A program made the position numbers and the translations under genes. Below the pieces are notes generated by a model. It was not told where the DNA came from. It ran no database searches and saw only the letters and a program-made list of their open reading frames with translations. Below, piece by piece: positions 55,540 to 64,000 of a stretch of DNA of 64,000 nucleotides (its first letter is position 1; each line of letters begins with the position of its first letter). Origin of the DNA: Microbacterium sufflavum (lineage in GTDB: Bacteria; Actinomycetota; Actinomycetes; Actinomycetales; Microbacteriaceae); NCBI RefSeq assembly GCF_023101165.1, contig NZ_CP078076.1, positions 1-64,000 on the forward strand. Reading direction: 5' to 3'.

Positions 55540-56223
55540 TCAGCCCTCGAAGCGGTAGCCCAGACCGCGCACGGTCACGAGCATCACGGGCTCGCTCGGG
55601 TTCTCCTCGATGCGGGACCGGATCCGCTTGATGTGCACGTCGAGCGTCTTCGTGTCACCGAAGTAGTCGCTCCCCCACACCCGGTCGATCAGCTGCCCCC
55701 GCGTGAGCACGCGCCCGGAGTTGCGCATCAGGACCTCGAGGAGCTCGAACTCCTTCAGCGGCATATTGATCTGCTCCCCCGCGACCGACACCGTGTGGCG
55801 ATCGATGTCGAGCGACACGCGTCCGCCCTCGAGCACCCTCTCGTCGAGCTCGCCCTCGGCCTGGACGACCCGACGCAGAACGGCCCGCATCCTGGCCAGC
55901 AGCTCCCGCGACGAGTACGGCTTGGTGATGTAGTCGTCGGCGCCCAGTTCGAGCCCCACCACGATGTCGACCTCGGAGTCCTTCGCGGTCAGCATGATGA
56001 TCGGGATGGCCGACGTCGACCGGATCTGACGACACACCTCGGTGCCGGGCATCCCCGGCAGCATCAGGTCCAGCAGCACGATGTCGGCACCGCGCTCCCG
56101 GAACGCCGCCATCGCACCGGGACCGTCCTCGGCGATCTCCACCTCGTACCCCTCGCGGCGCAGCAGATACGCGAGGGGATCAGCGAGGTCGGGCTCGTCT
56201 TCGACGAGAAGGATGCGGGTCAT
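55540..56223 (-). CDS. regX3: RegX3-type phosphate response regulator
   Basis: 227 residues. The receiver has ILLVEDEPDLADPLAYLLRR, the phosphorylation site IVLLDLMLPGMPGTEV (Asp near 52) and DDYITKPYSSRELL. The winged helix (about 135-225) has INMPLKEFELLEVLMRNSGR and VTVRGLGYRFEG. It pairs with the SenX3-like kinase, whose stop codon it overlaps by four bases, and phoU is divergent from the pair. In actinobacteria SenX3-RegX3 switches on phosphate uptake genes in phosphate shortage. Confidence 0.93.
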   Translation of the reverse strand: MTRILLVEDEPDLADPLAYLLRREGYEVEIAEDGPGAMAAFRERGADIVLLDLMLPGMPGTEVCRQIRSTSAIPIIMLTAKDSEVDIVVGLELGADDYITKPYSSRELLARMRAVLRRVVQAEGELDERVLEGGRVSLDIDRHTVSVAGEQINMPLKEFELLEVLMRNSGRVLTRGQLIDRVWGSDYFGDTKTLDVHIKRIRSRIEENPSEPVMLVTVRGLGYRFEG

Positions 56224-57437
56224 GCGGTCTCTCCGTTTCGGACGCGCGAGCCGGCCGACCTGGCCGCTTTCCGCGCACGCTTCTTGTTCTTCTTGTCACG
56301 ATCGGCGTTCGCCGGAGCGGCGATCTGCGGAAGACGGATCGTGAAGGTGGAGCCACGGCCCGGCCGGGACCACAGGCGCACCTCGCCGCCGTGGCGCTGC
56401 GTGGCGTGCTTCACGATCGACAGTCCGAGCCCTGTGCCGCCGGTGCGGCGCGAGCGCGCCTCGTCCGCACGATAGAAGCGCTCGAAGATCCGCTCCCTGT
56501 CGGCCTCCGCGATCCCGATGCCCTGATCGGACACGGCGATCTCGACCACGTCGTCGTCGGCCCGCACCCCCACACCCACGCGCGAGCCGCGCGGGGAGTA
56601 CACGATCGCGTTGGCGATCAGGTTGCCCACCGCCTCGATGAGGATCTGCGCGTCGCCGCGCACCCACACGCCGCGGTCACCCCCGCGTGCGAGCTCCACC
56701 CCCGCCGAATCGGCCTGCACGACGTGCGCCTCGATGGACGAGGCGATGACCTCATCGATCGAGACGGGTCCGACCTCCGTCAGGCCGTCCTCCGCCTGCA
56801 GGCGGGACAGGCTCATGATGCGGCCGGTGAGCTGTCCGAGGCGGTTGGCCTCCGCCGAGATGCGCGACGCGAAGACGCGCACCTGTGCGGGATCGTCGGC
56901 GGCGGACTCGATCGCCTCCGCGAGCAGGCTCACCGCCCCCACCGGGGTCTTGAGCTCATGACTCGTGTTCGCCACGAAGTCCCGACGCATCTGGTCCAGG
57001 CGCTCCTGCTCGGTGACATCCCGCACGATCAGCAGCACCAGGCGCGCCCCGATCGCACTCGCCCGTGCCGACACCAGGCGCGGATCGAGGCTGAGCCCTC
57101 CGCGAGTGATGCGCAGCGACTCCATCGCCGTGTCGCCCGACGCACGGACGCCGCGCACCAGCTGCCGCAGCTCCGGGTTCTCCAGCGTGGAACCGACCTC
57201 GATGCCGAACCGCGCCGCCGCCCGCGAGGTCGCGAGCACGAGTCCCGAGGCGTCGACGACGCAGGCCGCGTCGTCCATGCTGCCGAGCACATCCGTGATC
57301 CCCTGCGGGATCGACGTCGACGTCTCCTCCTCCGCACGCGCCCTCGCCCGGTAGGCCCAGACGACCAGAAGCGACATCCCGACGCCGATCACCAGCCCGA
57401 TGGCAAGGGAGGACAGCGCGAGCTGCGGCAGGGTCAT
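56220..57437 (-). CDS. senX3: SenX3-type phosphate sensor histidine kinase
   Basis: 405 residues. A short N-terminal membrane part (about 8-30), a PAS-like domain (about 45-150), HisKA with the His in FVANTSHELKTPVGAVSLLA (near 165-184) and an ATPase domain with NLIANAIVYSPRG and GGTGLGLSIVKHATQRHGGE. The small membrane part and PAS domain match SenX3, which senses phosphate through the Pst/PhoU complex. I start at ATG 57437, not at the longer frame, because TACGCT (complement of 57444-57449) lies exactly six bases upstream. Confidence 0.93.
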   Translation of the reverse strand: MTLPQLALSSLAIGLVIGVGMSLLVVWAYRARARAEEETSTSIPQGITDVLGSMDDAACVVDASGLVLATSRAAARFGIEVGSTLENPELRQLVRGVRASGDTAMESLRITRGGLSLDPRLVSARASAIGARLVLLIVRDVTEQERLDQMRRDFVANTSHELKTPVGAVSLLAEAIESAADDPAQVRVFASRISAEANRLGQLTGRIMSLSRLQAEDGLTEVGPVSIDEVIASSIEAHVVQADSAGVELARGGDRGVWVRGDAQILIEAVGNLIANAIVYSPRGSRVGVGVRADDDVVEIAVSDQGIGIAEADRERIFERFYRADEARSRRTGGTGLGLSIVKHATQRHGGEVRLWSRPGRGSTFTIRLPQIAAPANADRDKKNKKRARKAARSAGSRVRNGETA

Positions 57438-57648
57438 GACTCCAGCGTAGAGCGCGTTCACCGCCCGTCCGGCGGGTTTCCGCGCCGTGACGGGGAGGCG
57501 AGACGTACTATTCACTCGCTGGGCACCGTTCGTTAACCTTCGGAGCAGACAATCGCTTCAGGCCTGCGCACAGGCCCGAACTCGTGCGGACGCCCCGCCG
57601 CCTCGCGCTGACGACTCAGCAGAGATCCGAACGAAAGGTTGCGCCCCC

Positions 57649-58344
57649 ATGCGCGAAGTCTTCCACCAGTCCCTCGAGGACCTGCAGTCCCGCCTCGTCG
57701 AGATCGCCGACCTCGTCACCGTCTCGATCGACAAGGCGACGCGCGCGTTCGCCACCAGCGACGTCGCCCTGGCCGAGGAGGTCATCGCCGACGACGCGAA
57801 GATCGACGAGCTGGCCGTCGCGCTCGACGAGCAGGCCATCGAGATCCTCGCCCGCCAGCAGCCGGTCGCGCGCGACCTGCGCATCGTCGTCACCGCGCTG
57901 CGCGTGAGCGCCTCCCTGGAGCGCATGGGCGACATGTCCGAGCACATCGCACAGCTCGCCCGGCTGCGCTTCCCCGAGCGCGCCATCCCGAAGGGACTCA
58001 AGGGCACCTTCGTGCGGATGGGCGAGCTCGACGTCGAGATCTCGCGCACGCTCGCCGAGCTGCTTCGCACCCAGGACCTGAAGTTCGCCGACCAGATCCG
58101 CAACGCCGACGACGACGTGGACGAGCTGCACGCCAGCGTGTTCGAGAAGGTGCTCAGCGACAACTGGAAGGGCGAGGCGGTCGCCACCGTCGACGCCACG
58201 CTGGCCAGCCGCTACCACGAGCGCTTCGCCGACCACGCGGTCGCCGTCGCGAAGAAGGTCGTGTACCTGGCGACGGGCGACTGGCACGTCGAGGAGGAGG
58301 ACATCGCCCTCGCCGTGGAGCAGCAGGAGCTCGGACACGCCTGA
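57649..58344 (+). CDS. phoU: PhoU, phosphate signalling regulator
   Basis: 231 residues, two repeats of a three-helix bundle (PhoU domains, about 8-95 and 115-205). EVIADDAKIDELAVALDEQA and IRNADDDVDELHASVFEKVL are the metal-binding E/DxxxD motifs, and LRVSASLERMGDMSEHIAQL is the best-kept stretch. PhoU couples the phosphate transporter to the SenX3/RegX3 kinase system. The divergent position relative to senX3 is common in actinobacteria. The upstream region has GTTCGTTAACC (57528-57538), close to one PHO-box repeat, but no second clear copy. AAAGG precedes the ATG at 57649. Confidence 0.94.
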   Translation: MREVFHQSLEDLQSRLVEIADLVTVSIDKATRAFATSDVALAEEVIADDAKIDELAVALDEQAIEILARQQPVARDLRIVVTALRVSASLERMGDMSEHIAQLARLRFPERAIPKGLKGTFVRMGELDVEISRTLAELLRTQDLKFADQIRNADDDVDELHASVFEKVLSDNWKGEAVATVDATLASRYHERFADHAVAVAKKVVYLATGDWHVEEEDIALAVEQQELGHA

Positions 58345-58360
58345 CGCGTCGCCCGTCGTA

Positions 58361-58405
58361 CGCGAGAGACCCCCTGCGCCGACCGGCGGCAGGGGGTCTC
58401 TCGCG
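58361..58405. terminator. Bidirectional terminator between phoU and gpmA
   Basis: A perfect 17-bp stem (58361-58377 with 58389-58405) with an 11-base loop. It is the longest perfect hairpin I found in the window. It has no T-run on either side. Confidence 0.8.
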
Positions 58406-58419
58406 TCGGGGCGTGCGCG

Positions 58420-59169
58420 TTACTTCTTGCCCTGCGCGGCCACGGCGGCGGCACCGGCGGCGGCGGCCTCGGGGTCGAGGTAGCGGCCGGGGCCGGTGGG
58501 CGCGTTGTTCTCGTCGAGCTCGTAGACCAGCGGGATGCCGGTGGGGATGTTGAGTCCGGCGATGTCGTCGTCGCTGATGCCCTCGAGGTGCTTCACGAGC
58601 CCGCGCAGCGAGTTCCCGTGCGCGGTGACCAGCACCGTCTTGCCGGCCTCGAGGTCGGGCACGATCGCGGTCTCCCAGTACGGCAGCAGACGGTCGATCA
58701 CGAGCTTGAGCGACTCCGTACGCGGCACCTCACCGTCGATGTGCGCGTACCGGGGGTCGTTCACCTGGCTGAACTCGCTCGCGTCGTCGAGCGGGGGCGG
58801 CGGCACGTCGAACGAACGGCGCCACAGCTGGAACTGCTCTGGACCGAACTCCTCCAGCGTCTGCGCCTTGTCCTTGCCCTGCAGCGCGCCGTAGTGCCGC
58901 TCGTTGAGTCGCCACGAGCGCGTGACCGGGATCCACAGCCGGTCGGCCGCGTCCAGCGCGATGTCGGCGGTCTGGATCGCTCGGCTCAGCAGCGAGGTGT
59001 GCAGCACGTCGGGGAGGATGCCGGACTCGGCGAGCAGCTCACCGCCGCGACGGGCCTCGCCCTTGCCCTGCTCGGTCAGGCGGACGTCCACCCAGCCGGT
59101 GAAGAGGTTCAGTTCGTTCCACTCGCTCTGGCCGTGGCGGAGCAGGATCAGGGTGCGCTTCGCAGTCAT
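58420..59169 (-). CDS. gpmA: 2,3-bisphosphoglycerate-dependent phosphoglycerate mutase
   Basis: Interconverts 3- and 2-phosphoglycerate in glycolysis. 249 residues. The phospho-accepting His is in [20 protein letters not shown] (near 7-26), [15 protein letters not shown] follows and the second His is in [19 protein letters not shown] (near 180). The C-terminal tail is Ala-rich. TAAACT (complement of 59176-59181) exactly six bases before the ATG suggests a leaderless mRNA. It converges with phoU. Confidence 0.96.
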   Translation of the reverse strand: MTAKRTLILLRHGQSEWNELNLFTGWVDVRLTEQGKGEARRGGELLAESGILPDVLHTSLLSRAIQTADIALDAADRLWIPVTRSWRLNERHYGALQGKDKAQTLEEFGPEQFQLWRRSFDVPPPPLDDASEFSQVNDPRYAHIDGEVPRTESLKLVIDRLLPYWETAIVPDLEAGKTVLVTAHGNSLRGLVKHLEGISDDDIAGLNIPTGIPLVYELDENNAPTGPGRYLDPEAAAAGAAAVAAQGKK

Positions 59170-59229
59170 GCGGCCAGTTTATCCGCGGCCGTGGATCGGA
59201 CTGCGCCGGGCACGGGAGAGGATGGACGC

Positions 59230-60057
59230 ATGGCGTCATCTCCGCTCGGCCAGCCGACCCGTGGCACGACCGGGACCAACCGGCTGCGCCGCAACGACCG
59301 CTGGATCGCCGCGAGCACCGCGTTGCGTCGCGCGGAGGATCCGCTCGTGGTCGACCTCGGCTATGGCGCCAGCGGGGTCACGGCGCTCGAGCTCGCCGCG
59401 CGCCTGCGCCGGGTCCGTCCCGACGCGGAGGTGCTCGGCCTGGAGATCGATCCGGCGCGCGTCGCCACGGCGACGCGACAGCTCGCCGAGGTCCGGGCGG
59501 GTCGGACGGGATTCCCTCCTGATCTGCGGGTGTCGTTCGCGCGTGGGGGCTTCGAGGTGCCGCTGCCGGGCGACCGCCGTGCCGCCGTGATCCGCGCCAT
59601 GAACGTGCTCCGGCAGTACGACGAGCCCGAGGTCCCCGCGGCCTGGCGCACGATGGCGGCGCGCCTCGCCCCCGGCGGCCTGCTCGTGGAGGGGACGTGC
59701 GACGAGATCGGCCGCATCGCCAGCTGGGTCGACGTGGACCGGGATGGATCGGCGCTGCGCCTCACGATCTCGCTGCGACTGGAGGGACTCGAGCGTCCGA
59801 GCATCGTGGCGGAGCGGCTGCCGAAGGCGCTGATCCATCGCAACGTCCCCGGCGAGCGCATCCACGCGCTGCTCACCGAGCTCGACCGGGAGTGGGACCG
59901 CGCGGCTCCCCTGTCGACCTTCGGCGCCACGCAGCGGTTCCTCGCGGCCGTGTCCGCGCTGCGCGACCAGGGGTGGCCCGTGCAGGGCGGCCGCACGCGC
60001 TGGCGTCTCGGAGAGCTCACGCTGCCGTGGGACGCGGTCGCCCCGCGCCCGGCCTGA
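59230..60057 (+). CDS. SAM-dependent methyltransferase-like protein
   Basis: 275 residues. The SAM-binding loop is DPLVVDLGYGASGVTALELA (near 37-56), followed by VLGLEIDPARVATATRQL with the ribose-binding acidic residue. The N-terminal RGTTGTNRLRRNDRWIA and the later GGLLVEGTCDEIGRIASWVD are conserved in an actinobacterial group usually labelled class I methyltransferase. The substrate is unknown. The gene stands alone between gpmA and ygfZ. Confidence 0.87.
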   Translation: MASSPLGQPTRGTTGTNRLRRNDRWIAASTALRRAEDPLVVDLGYGASGVTALELAARLRRVRPDAEVLGLEIDPARVATATRQLAEVRAGRTGFPPDLRVSFARGGFEVPLPGDRRAAVIRAMNVLRQYDEPEVPAAWRTMAARLAPGGLLVEGTCDEIGRIASWVDVDRDGSALRLTISLRLEGLERPSIVAERLPKALIHRNVPGERIHALLTELDREWDRAAPLSTFGATQRFLAAVSALRDQGWPVQGGRTRWRLGELTLPWDAVAPRPA

Positions 60058-60072
60058 CGCCGGGACGCCCGC

Positions 60073-61188
60073 TCAGGCGGACGGCGAGGTGCGGCGCGGG
60101 TCCGGCGCGGTCGGGCGGCGCGACAGCCGCGTCAGGCGGGGCACCTCCGCCGTGGCGCCCGCGTCTGCGGGGACGATGACCTGCTGCGACGCCGCGATGT
60201 CGACGCCCTCGGACCGCACGACCAGATCCCCGACCGGGGCGCGGCGCGACAGGATCGCGAGCGCGATGGGGCCCTCCTCGTGGTGTCGCGCGACCGAGGT
60301 GATGTGCCCCACCTCGTCGTCGCCCGCGAAGACCGGAGCGCCGGGCTCGGGGAGCACTGCGTCGCTGCCGTCGAGGTGCAGCGCGGCGAGCCGCCGAGGC
60401 GGATGACCGAGGTTGTGCACCTTCGACACGGTCTCCTGCCCGCGGTAGCAGCCCTTGTCGAGGTGCACCGCGCTGCGCAGCCAGTCGGACTCGTGCGGCA
60501 GCGACCGCTCATCGACCTCGGACGCCCACCGCGGTCGCCACGCGGCGATGCGCAGAGCCTCCGCGGCCAGCAGTCCGGCGACCTCGCCGTCGTCGAGGGT
60601 CGCGGCGAGCGCGGGCACGCTGCCGCTCGGGACGATGGCGATGCGCCAGGCCAGGTCGACCCCGGGGTGCTCGGCGGTCGCGGCGTACTGATACCCGCCT
60701 GCGCTGACGCGCTGCCAGGGGTCCGCCCACACGAGGGCGCCGTCGATGGTGCGGATCCGCTCGGACGCCGCGCCGGCGTCGACGAAGCCCAGCAGCGCCA
60801 CATCGTCGCGCACCTCGACCGTGGCCTGGGTGCGGAACTTCATGCGGGTGAGCCAGCCCGCCAGTGCCTCCGCGTCGGCCGCATCGACGATGAGCCAGGT
60901 CGCGGAGCCGTCGTCGACGACACCGGCGGCGTGCTCCACCCGCCCCTGGGGATCGAGCACCAGCAGCTCGGTGCTCTCGCCCGGCGCGAGTCGCCCGACG
61001 GCCTGCGACGTGATGGAGTCGAGCCAGCCGAGACGCTCGGGGCCCGCCACTTCGATGACGGCGCGGTCGTCCAGCGGGACCAGCGCCTCGCCCGCCGCCA
61101 GCCAGCGCTGCTCACGGAAGGGATCACCGAAGTGCGCCACGCCCCCGTCGCCGAGGACGGCCCCGTTCCGCTCGTCGAACCCGCCCAT
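60073..61188 (-). CDS. ygfZ: YgfZ/GcvT-type folate-binding protein
   Basis: 371 residues. The family's signature is HLDKGCYRGQETVSKVHNLG (near 245-264), containing the KGCYxGQE motif whose Cys is needed in E. coli YgfZ, a folate-dependent factor in iron-sulfur protein repair and MiaB-type tRNA modification. The N-terminus has IEVAGPERLGWLDSITSQAV, as in GcvT relatives. I start at ATG 61188; a GTG at 61212 that overlaps the upstream stop codon (GTGA) is an alternative and would add eight residues. It is cotranscribed with the nitrobindin gene. Confidence 0.92.
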   Translation of the reverse strand: MGGFDERNGAVLGDGGVAHFGDPFREQRWLAAGEALVPLDDRAVIEVAGPERLGWLDSITSQAVGRLAPGESTELLVLDPQGRVEHAAGVVDDGSATWLIVDAADAEALAGWLTRMKFRTQATVEVRDDVALLGFVDAGAASERIRTIDGALVWADPWQRVSAGGYQYAATAEHPGVDLAWRIAIVPSGSVPALAATLDDGEVAGLLAAEALRIAAWRPRWASEVDERSLPHESDWLRSAVHLDKGCYRGQETVSKVHNLGHPPRRLAALHLDGSDAVLPEPGAPVFAGDDEVGHITSVARHHEEGPIALAILSRRAPVGDLVVRSEGVDIAASQQVIVPADAGATAEVPRLTRLSRRPTAPDPRRTSPSA

Positions 61189-61208
61189 GCCTGCTCGCCC
61201 CTCTCCGT

Positions 61209-61811
61209 TCACACCCGCGCGAGGCGGGCCGAGGCGTGCGCGCGCAGCGGTGTGCCGAGCGCGGCGATGTCCCAGGCCCACAGCAGGTGGCCGTCGACCA
61301 GGCCGTACATGCGCGAGGCCGAGCCGTACTCCTTGGTCCCCGCTCCGCGCACGATCGCGTCGGACGCCAGGTCGACGCGCGGGCCGTTGATCTCGCCGAG
61401 GTAGAACTCGAGCATGCCGTCGGAGCGGGCGATCGAGACCTCGAGCGGGAACGCGCCGTTCGGTCCGCGGAGCTCCTCCACGTCGTCGACCGTGCGGACG
61501 ACCGGCGCGACGGTCGGCGGCAGCAGCGCGGGGCCCGCATCGGATGCGGCAGCCGGGCGCGCCAGGCGCCAGAAGCCGGACTCGGCGGTCAGGGGAATCG
61601 ACGCCGACTGGTCTTCGCCGGTGAATGTGGCGGTCGCGGCGTAGTTGAGGAAGGGGCCACCGTCATGGCTGAAGCTGACGCGGTGGGTGAACTCGCCCTG
61701 CAGACGCTCCTCGCCGACCGGGTACTCGATCACGCCGGTGCCCTCCCACACCCCGATCAGCCACGAGAGCGGAACGAGATCGGCGGGAAGGTCGGTCGGG
61801 AGCTCGATCAC
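61209..61811 (-). CDS. Nitrobindin-type FABP-like haem protein (DUF1794)
   Basis: 200 residues, a ten-stranded beta-barrel of the nitrobindin family, known to bind ferric haem and react with nitric oxide or peroxynitrite. The family pattern is LSWLIGVWEGTGVIEYP (near 15-31) and later RMYGLVDGHLLWAWDIAALG near the C-terminus, including the proximal region. The start is GTG at 61811, overlapping the end of the small upstream ORF, so translation is probably coupled. No better start exists in this frame. Confidence 0.85.
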   Translation of the reverse strand: MIELPTDLPADLVPLSWLIGVWEGTGVIEYPVGEERLQGEFTHRVSFSHDGGPFLNYAATATFTGEDQSASIPLTAESGFWRLARPAAASDAGPALLPPTVAPVVRTVDDVEELRGPNGAFPLEVSIARSDGMLEFYLGEINGPRVDLASDAIVRGAGTKEYGSASRMYGLVDGHLLWAWDIAALGTPLRAHASARLARV

Positions 61812-61818
61812 GATCTCG

Positions 61819-61932
61819 TCAGCGCTGACCGCGGAAGAGGTTGCGCAGCACCACGGCCGACACGAAGACGATCGCCAGGCTCGCGAGGCCCAGGAGGCCG
61901 ATGAAGAAGATTTCGAGCGCCATGATGTCCAT
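61819..61932 (-). CDS. Very small membrane protein, 37 aa
   Basis: MDIMALEIFFIGLLGLASLA begins the protein, one membrane helix (about 5-27) fills most of it, and the end is basic (LRNLFRGQR). The frame stops at 61819-61821, inside the region just before the nitrobindin start, so it probably leads that operon. TATGGT (complement of 61939-61944) lies exactly six bases before the ATG, the same arrangement as at many other genes here, which supports a real gene. The function is unknown. Confidence 0.7.
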   Translation of the reverse strand: MDIMALEIFFIGLLGLASLAIVFVSAVVLRNLFRGQR

Positions 61933-61938
61933 GGATCC

Positions 61939-61944
61939 ACCATA
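61939..61944 (-). promoter_or_regulatory. -10 element of the nitrobindin-ygfZ operon
   Basis: TATGGT on the minus strand, six bases from the ATG at 61932. It predicts a leaderless mRNA that starts with the 37-residue ORF. No -35 element is clear. Confidence 0.55.
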
Positions 61945-61960
61945 CCGCGCCGGATCGGCG

Positions 61961-62251
61961 TCAGGACGGGATGAGCGCCGCCAGCCCGAACCCGACCGAG
62001 ATGACCCCCATCAGCAGCAGGGCGCCGGTGACGCTGCTCGCCACGCGGAAGATGAACCCCTGCGTGCGGCCGTACCAGAGCTGCACCGCGAAGGAGATCA
62101 GGACGACGGCGCCGAACCCGACGAGCATCCAGGGGATGCGCCACTCCTCCGCAGCGAAGATGCCGATCAGGATCGTGCCGACGAAGGCCACCGCCCACAC
62201 CACGATCACGCCGGTGAAGGCGTTGCGCGGAGCGAGGGCGGGTTCTGACAT
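61961..62251 (-). CDS. Small membrane protein, 96 aa
   Basis: Three membrane helices: about 13-35 (GVIVVWAVAFVGTILIGIFA), 40-60 and 72-95. Between the second and third lies the short basic loop YGRTQGF. I do not recognise a family; proteins of this size and pattern are common in Microbacteriaceae. I start at ATG 62251, which has GGAG six bases upstream; an ATG six codons earlier is the alternative. It is divergent from glnR. Confidence 0.78.
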   Translation of the reverse strand: MSEPALAPRNAFTGVIVVWAVAFVGTILIGIFAAEEWRIPWMLVGFGAVVLISFAVQLWYGRTQGFIFRVASSVTGALLLMGVISVGFGLAALIPS

Positions 62252-62325
62252 GTCTCCATTCTTGCGCATCCACGGCCGCTATCATGGCGGCACGGCGTCG
62301 AACCCCCCGCCGGTGAGGAGTGCGC

Positions 62326-63009
62326 GTGGCCCTGGTGCTGGTTCTGACCAACGCTCCCCTCTCGGAGCAGGTGCTTCCCGCGCTGGAGCTGCTCAGCCAT
62401 CGCACCCGCCAGATCCCGGCCGAACCGGCGCAGCTCGTGAACGCTCCGGAGTACGACGTGGCGGTGGTCGACGGCCGCCACGACCTGGTCGGAGCGAAGT
62501 CGCTGTGCCGGCTGCTGCGCGCCACCGGCCAGCAGGCCCCGCTCCTCCTCGTCGTCACGGAGGGCGGCATGAGCGCGCTCTCCGGCGACTGGGGCATCGA
62601 CGACGTGCTGCTCGCGACGGCCGGCCCCGCCGAGATCGACGCCCGCGTCCGGCTCGCCATCGCCCGCCGCGACGAGGTGTCCGAGCCCGCGCGCGTGCAG
62701 GCCTCCGGCGTCACGATCGACGAGCAGTCGTACTCGGCCAAGCTGCACGGCAAGCCCCTCGACCTCACCTACAAGGAGTTCCAGCTCCTGCACTTCCTGG
62801 CCACGCACCCGTCGCGGGTGTTCACGCGCGAGCAGCTGCTCAGCGAGGTATGGGGCTACGACTACTTCGGCGGCACCCGCACGGTCGACGTGCACGTGCG
62901 ACGGCTCAGGGCGAAGCTCGGCGACCAGGAGCAGATCATCGGCACGGTCCGCAACGTCGGGTACCGCTTCAACGTGTACGACGACGAGAGCCTCGTCGGC
63001 ACGGGGTGA
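62326..63009 (+). CDS. glnR: GlnR-type OmpR-family nitrogen regulator
   Basis: 227 residues. The receiver-like domain lacks the usual acidic pair and keeps only the central Asp in [20 protein letters not shown], followed by [20 protein letters not shown], a pattern I know from actinobacterial GlnR. The winged helix has [20 protein letters not shown] and [15 protein letters not shown]. GlnR is an orphan regulator that works without a kinase and controls glutamine synthetase, ammonium transport and other nitrogen genes. I start at GTG 62326, five bases after GAGGAG; a GTG at 62320 overlaps that site. Confidence 0.88.
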   Translation: MALVLVLTNAPLSEQVLPALELLSHRTRQIPAEPAQLVNAPEYDVAVVDGRHDLVGAKSLCRLLRATGQQAPLLLVVTEGGMSALSGDWGIDDVLLATAGPAEIDARVRLAIARRDEVSEPARVQASGVTIDEQSYSAKLHGKPLDLTYKEFQLLHFLATHPSRVFTREQLLSEVWGYDYFGGTRTVDVHVRRLRAKLGDQEQIIGTVRNVGYRFNVYDDESLVGTG

Positions 63010-63054
63010 CCGGCGTTCACACGCCCGACACCTCCCGGTGCTTAGATGTACCCC

Positions 63055-64000
63055 ATGATCGATCCCGCACTCGCCGACGCCGGCCTCGGTGACGCCGAAG
63101 ACGACGACTTCGATGCCGTGGAGTCCCCGGACTCGCAACTGCCCGACCACCGGTACCTGGACCGCGAGCTGAGCTGGCTCGCGTTCAACCAGCGTGTGCT
63201 CGAGCTCGCCGAGGATCCGACGCTGCCCGAGCTGGAGCGCGCGAACTTCCTGGCGATCTTCGCGAGCAACCTCGACGAGTTCTTCATGGTGCGCGTCGCC
63301 GGCCTCAAGCGCCGCATCATGACCGGCCTCGCGGTGCCGACCAACATCGGCCGCTCCCCCGTCGACGCCCTGGCCGACATCTCGCGCGAAGCACACGCGC
63401 TGCAGCTGCGGCACGCGGCCGCGTGGACCAACCTGGTGCGTCCCGCTCTCGCCGACTCCGGCATCGAGATCACCGAGTGGTCCGACCTCACCGACGAGGA
63501 GCGCAGCGCGCTGTCCGACTACTTCGGCGCGCAGGTCTTCCCCGTGCTCATGCCGCTGGCGGTCGACCCCGCTCACCCGTTCCCCTACATCTCCGGGCTG
63601 TCGCTGAACCTCGCGATCCGCATCCGCAACGCCCGCACGGGCCGTCAGGAGTTCGCCCGTCTCAAGGTGCCGCCGATGCTGCCGCGCTTCGTCGAGGTGC
63701 CGTCCACCGGGGAGATCAAGCGCTTCCTGCGCCTGGAAGAGCTGATCGCCAACCACCTCGGCGACCTGTTCCCCGGGATGGAGGTGCTCGACCACCACGC
63801 GTTCCGCCTCACCCGCAACGAGGACGTGGAGATCGAGGAGGACGAGAGCGAGAATCTCATCCAGGCGCTGGAGGCGGAGCTGCTGCGCCGCCGGTTCGGC
63901 CCGCCCATCCGCCTCGAGATCACCGACGACATGGACGACGTCACGATGGACCTGCTCGTGCGCGAGCTCGACATCACCGATCTGGAGGTCTACCGCCTTC
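63055..64000 (+). CDS. ppk: Polyphosphate kinase 1, cut by the window edge
   Basis: Makes long polyphosphate chains from ATP, reversibly. The first 315 residues are present, about 45% of the usual 690-720. [20 protein letters not shown] begins the N domain, [14 protein letters not shown] and [18 protein letters not shown] [19 protein letters not shown] follow, then [20 protein letters not shown] in the head domain. The first 25 residues are an acidic extension. The catalytic His residues lie beyond the edge. TTAGAT seven bases before the ATG suggests a leaderless mRNA. Confidence 0.95.
   Translation, partial: MIDPALADAGLGDAEDDDFDAVESPDSQLPDHRYLDRELSWLAFNQRVLELAEDPTLPELERANFLAIFASNLDEFFMVRVAGLKRRIMTGLAVPTNIGRSPVDALADISREAHALQLRHAAAWTNLVRPALADSGIEITEWSDLTDEERSALSDYFGAQVFPVLMPLAVDPAHPFPYISGLSLNLAIRIRNARTGRQEFARLKVPPMLPRFVEVPSTGEIKRFLRLEELIANHLGDLFPGMEVLDHHAFRLTRNEDVEIEEDESENLIQALEAELLRRRFGPPIRLEITDDMDDVTMDLLVRELDITDLEVYRL

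Noticed and set aside
57517..57538. A PHO box upstream of phoU
   Set aside because: Only one repeat (GTTCGTTAACC) resembles the consensus at 9 of 11 positions; the neighbouring 11 bases match at few positions, so I do not list it as a feature.

Overview
The window is high-GC actinobacterial chromosome, most likely from Microbacterium or a close relative in Microbacteriaceae. This rests on gene content and order: Lsr2, CarD-ispDF-cysS-rlmB, SenX3/RegX3, GlnR, DUF3027, DUF3263, FmdB-MscL, an MTES_1575-type helicase, and an rRNA leader typical of the genus. I see no prophage, insertion sequence, integrase or CRISPR array. It reads as core chromosome with some lineage-specific genes.

Layout. 1-145: promoter and leader of an rRNA operon that runs off the left edge (minus strand). 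540-4505: tRNA-Ala, a membrane protein, a GNAT acetyltransferase, galU, and divergently 5-formyl-THF cyclo-ligase, FmdB zinc ribbon and MscL. 4595-8513: a very large degenerate SF1 helicase with a nuclease-like C-terminus, plus a small coupled ORF. 8700-12257: an alkyltransferase-like protein without the catalytic cysteine, an acetate/monocarboxylate symporter with its DUF485 partner, and a divergent LuxR-type regulator. 12329-21357: lsr2, then a complete C50 carotenoid cluster (crtR, idi, crtE, crtB, crtI, crtYe, crtYf, crtEb, MMPL exporter). 21378-26358: tRNA-Arg, HNH nuclease, M23 peptidase, DtxR-type regulator, serC, DUF3027 and a cold-shock protein. 26475-32666: an XPB-type helicase with an accessory protein, and a two-component system. 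32806-38944: orphan WXG100, GroEL under two CIRCE elements, LytR_C, DUF3263 and DUF2332 proteins, msrB, a nitroreductase with a lysine-rich tail, and a transporter. 39151-46138: ABC exporter plus NarL-type two-component system, an aldo/keto reductase broken by one stop codon, ppk2, and a TetR regulator with a phosphoesterase. 46194-54871: tRNA-Thr, a thioredoxin-fold membrane protein without CxxC, a MsiK/UgpC ATPase, DUF4032, and the operon carD-ispDF-cysS-rlmB-SDR. 55006-64000: a lipoprotein, senX3-regX3, phoU, gpmA, a methyltransferase, ygfZ, nitrobindin, small membrane proteins, glnR, and the first third or more of ppk1.

Links between genes. IspDF (MEP pathway), Idi and the crt operon are three stages of one isoprenoid route ending in a C50 carotenoid. 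The crt operon is probably repressed by the divergent MarR protein at a near-palindrome in the shared promoter. RegX3/SenX3, PhoU, PPK1 and PPK2 are phosphate and polyphosphate functions, and GlnR stands next to ppk1.

The most general signal is in the promoters. At least 22 genes have a -10-like hexamer only 6-8 bases (mostly exactly 6) before the start codon, which predicts leaderless mRNAs and settles several start choices. The proteins most worth testing have lost textbook catalytic residues but keep the rest of the fold: the helicase, the alkyltransferase-like protein and the thioredoxin-fold protein. I found no clearly new multi-gene system. All assignments come from reading the sequence; no database search was run.
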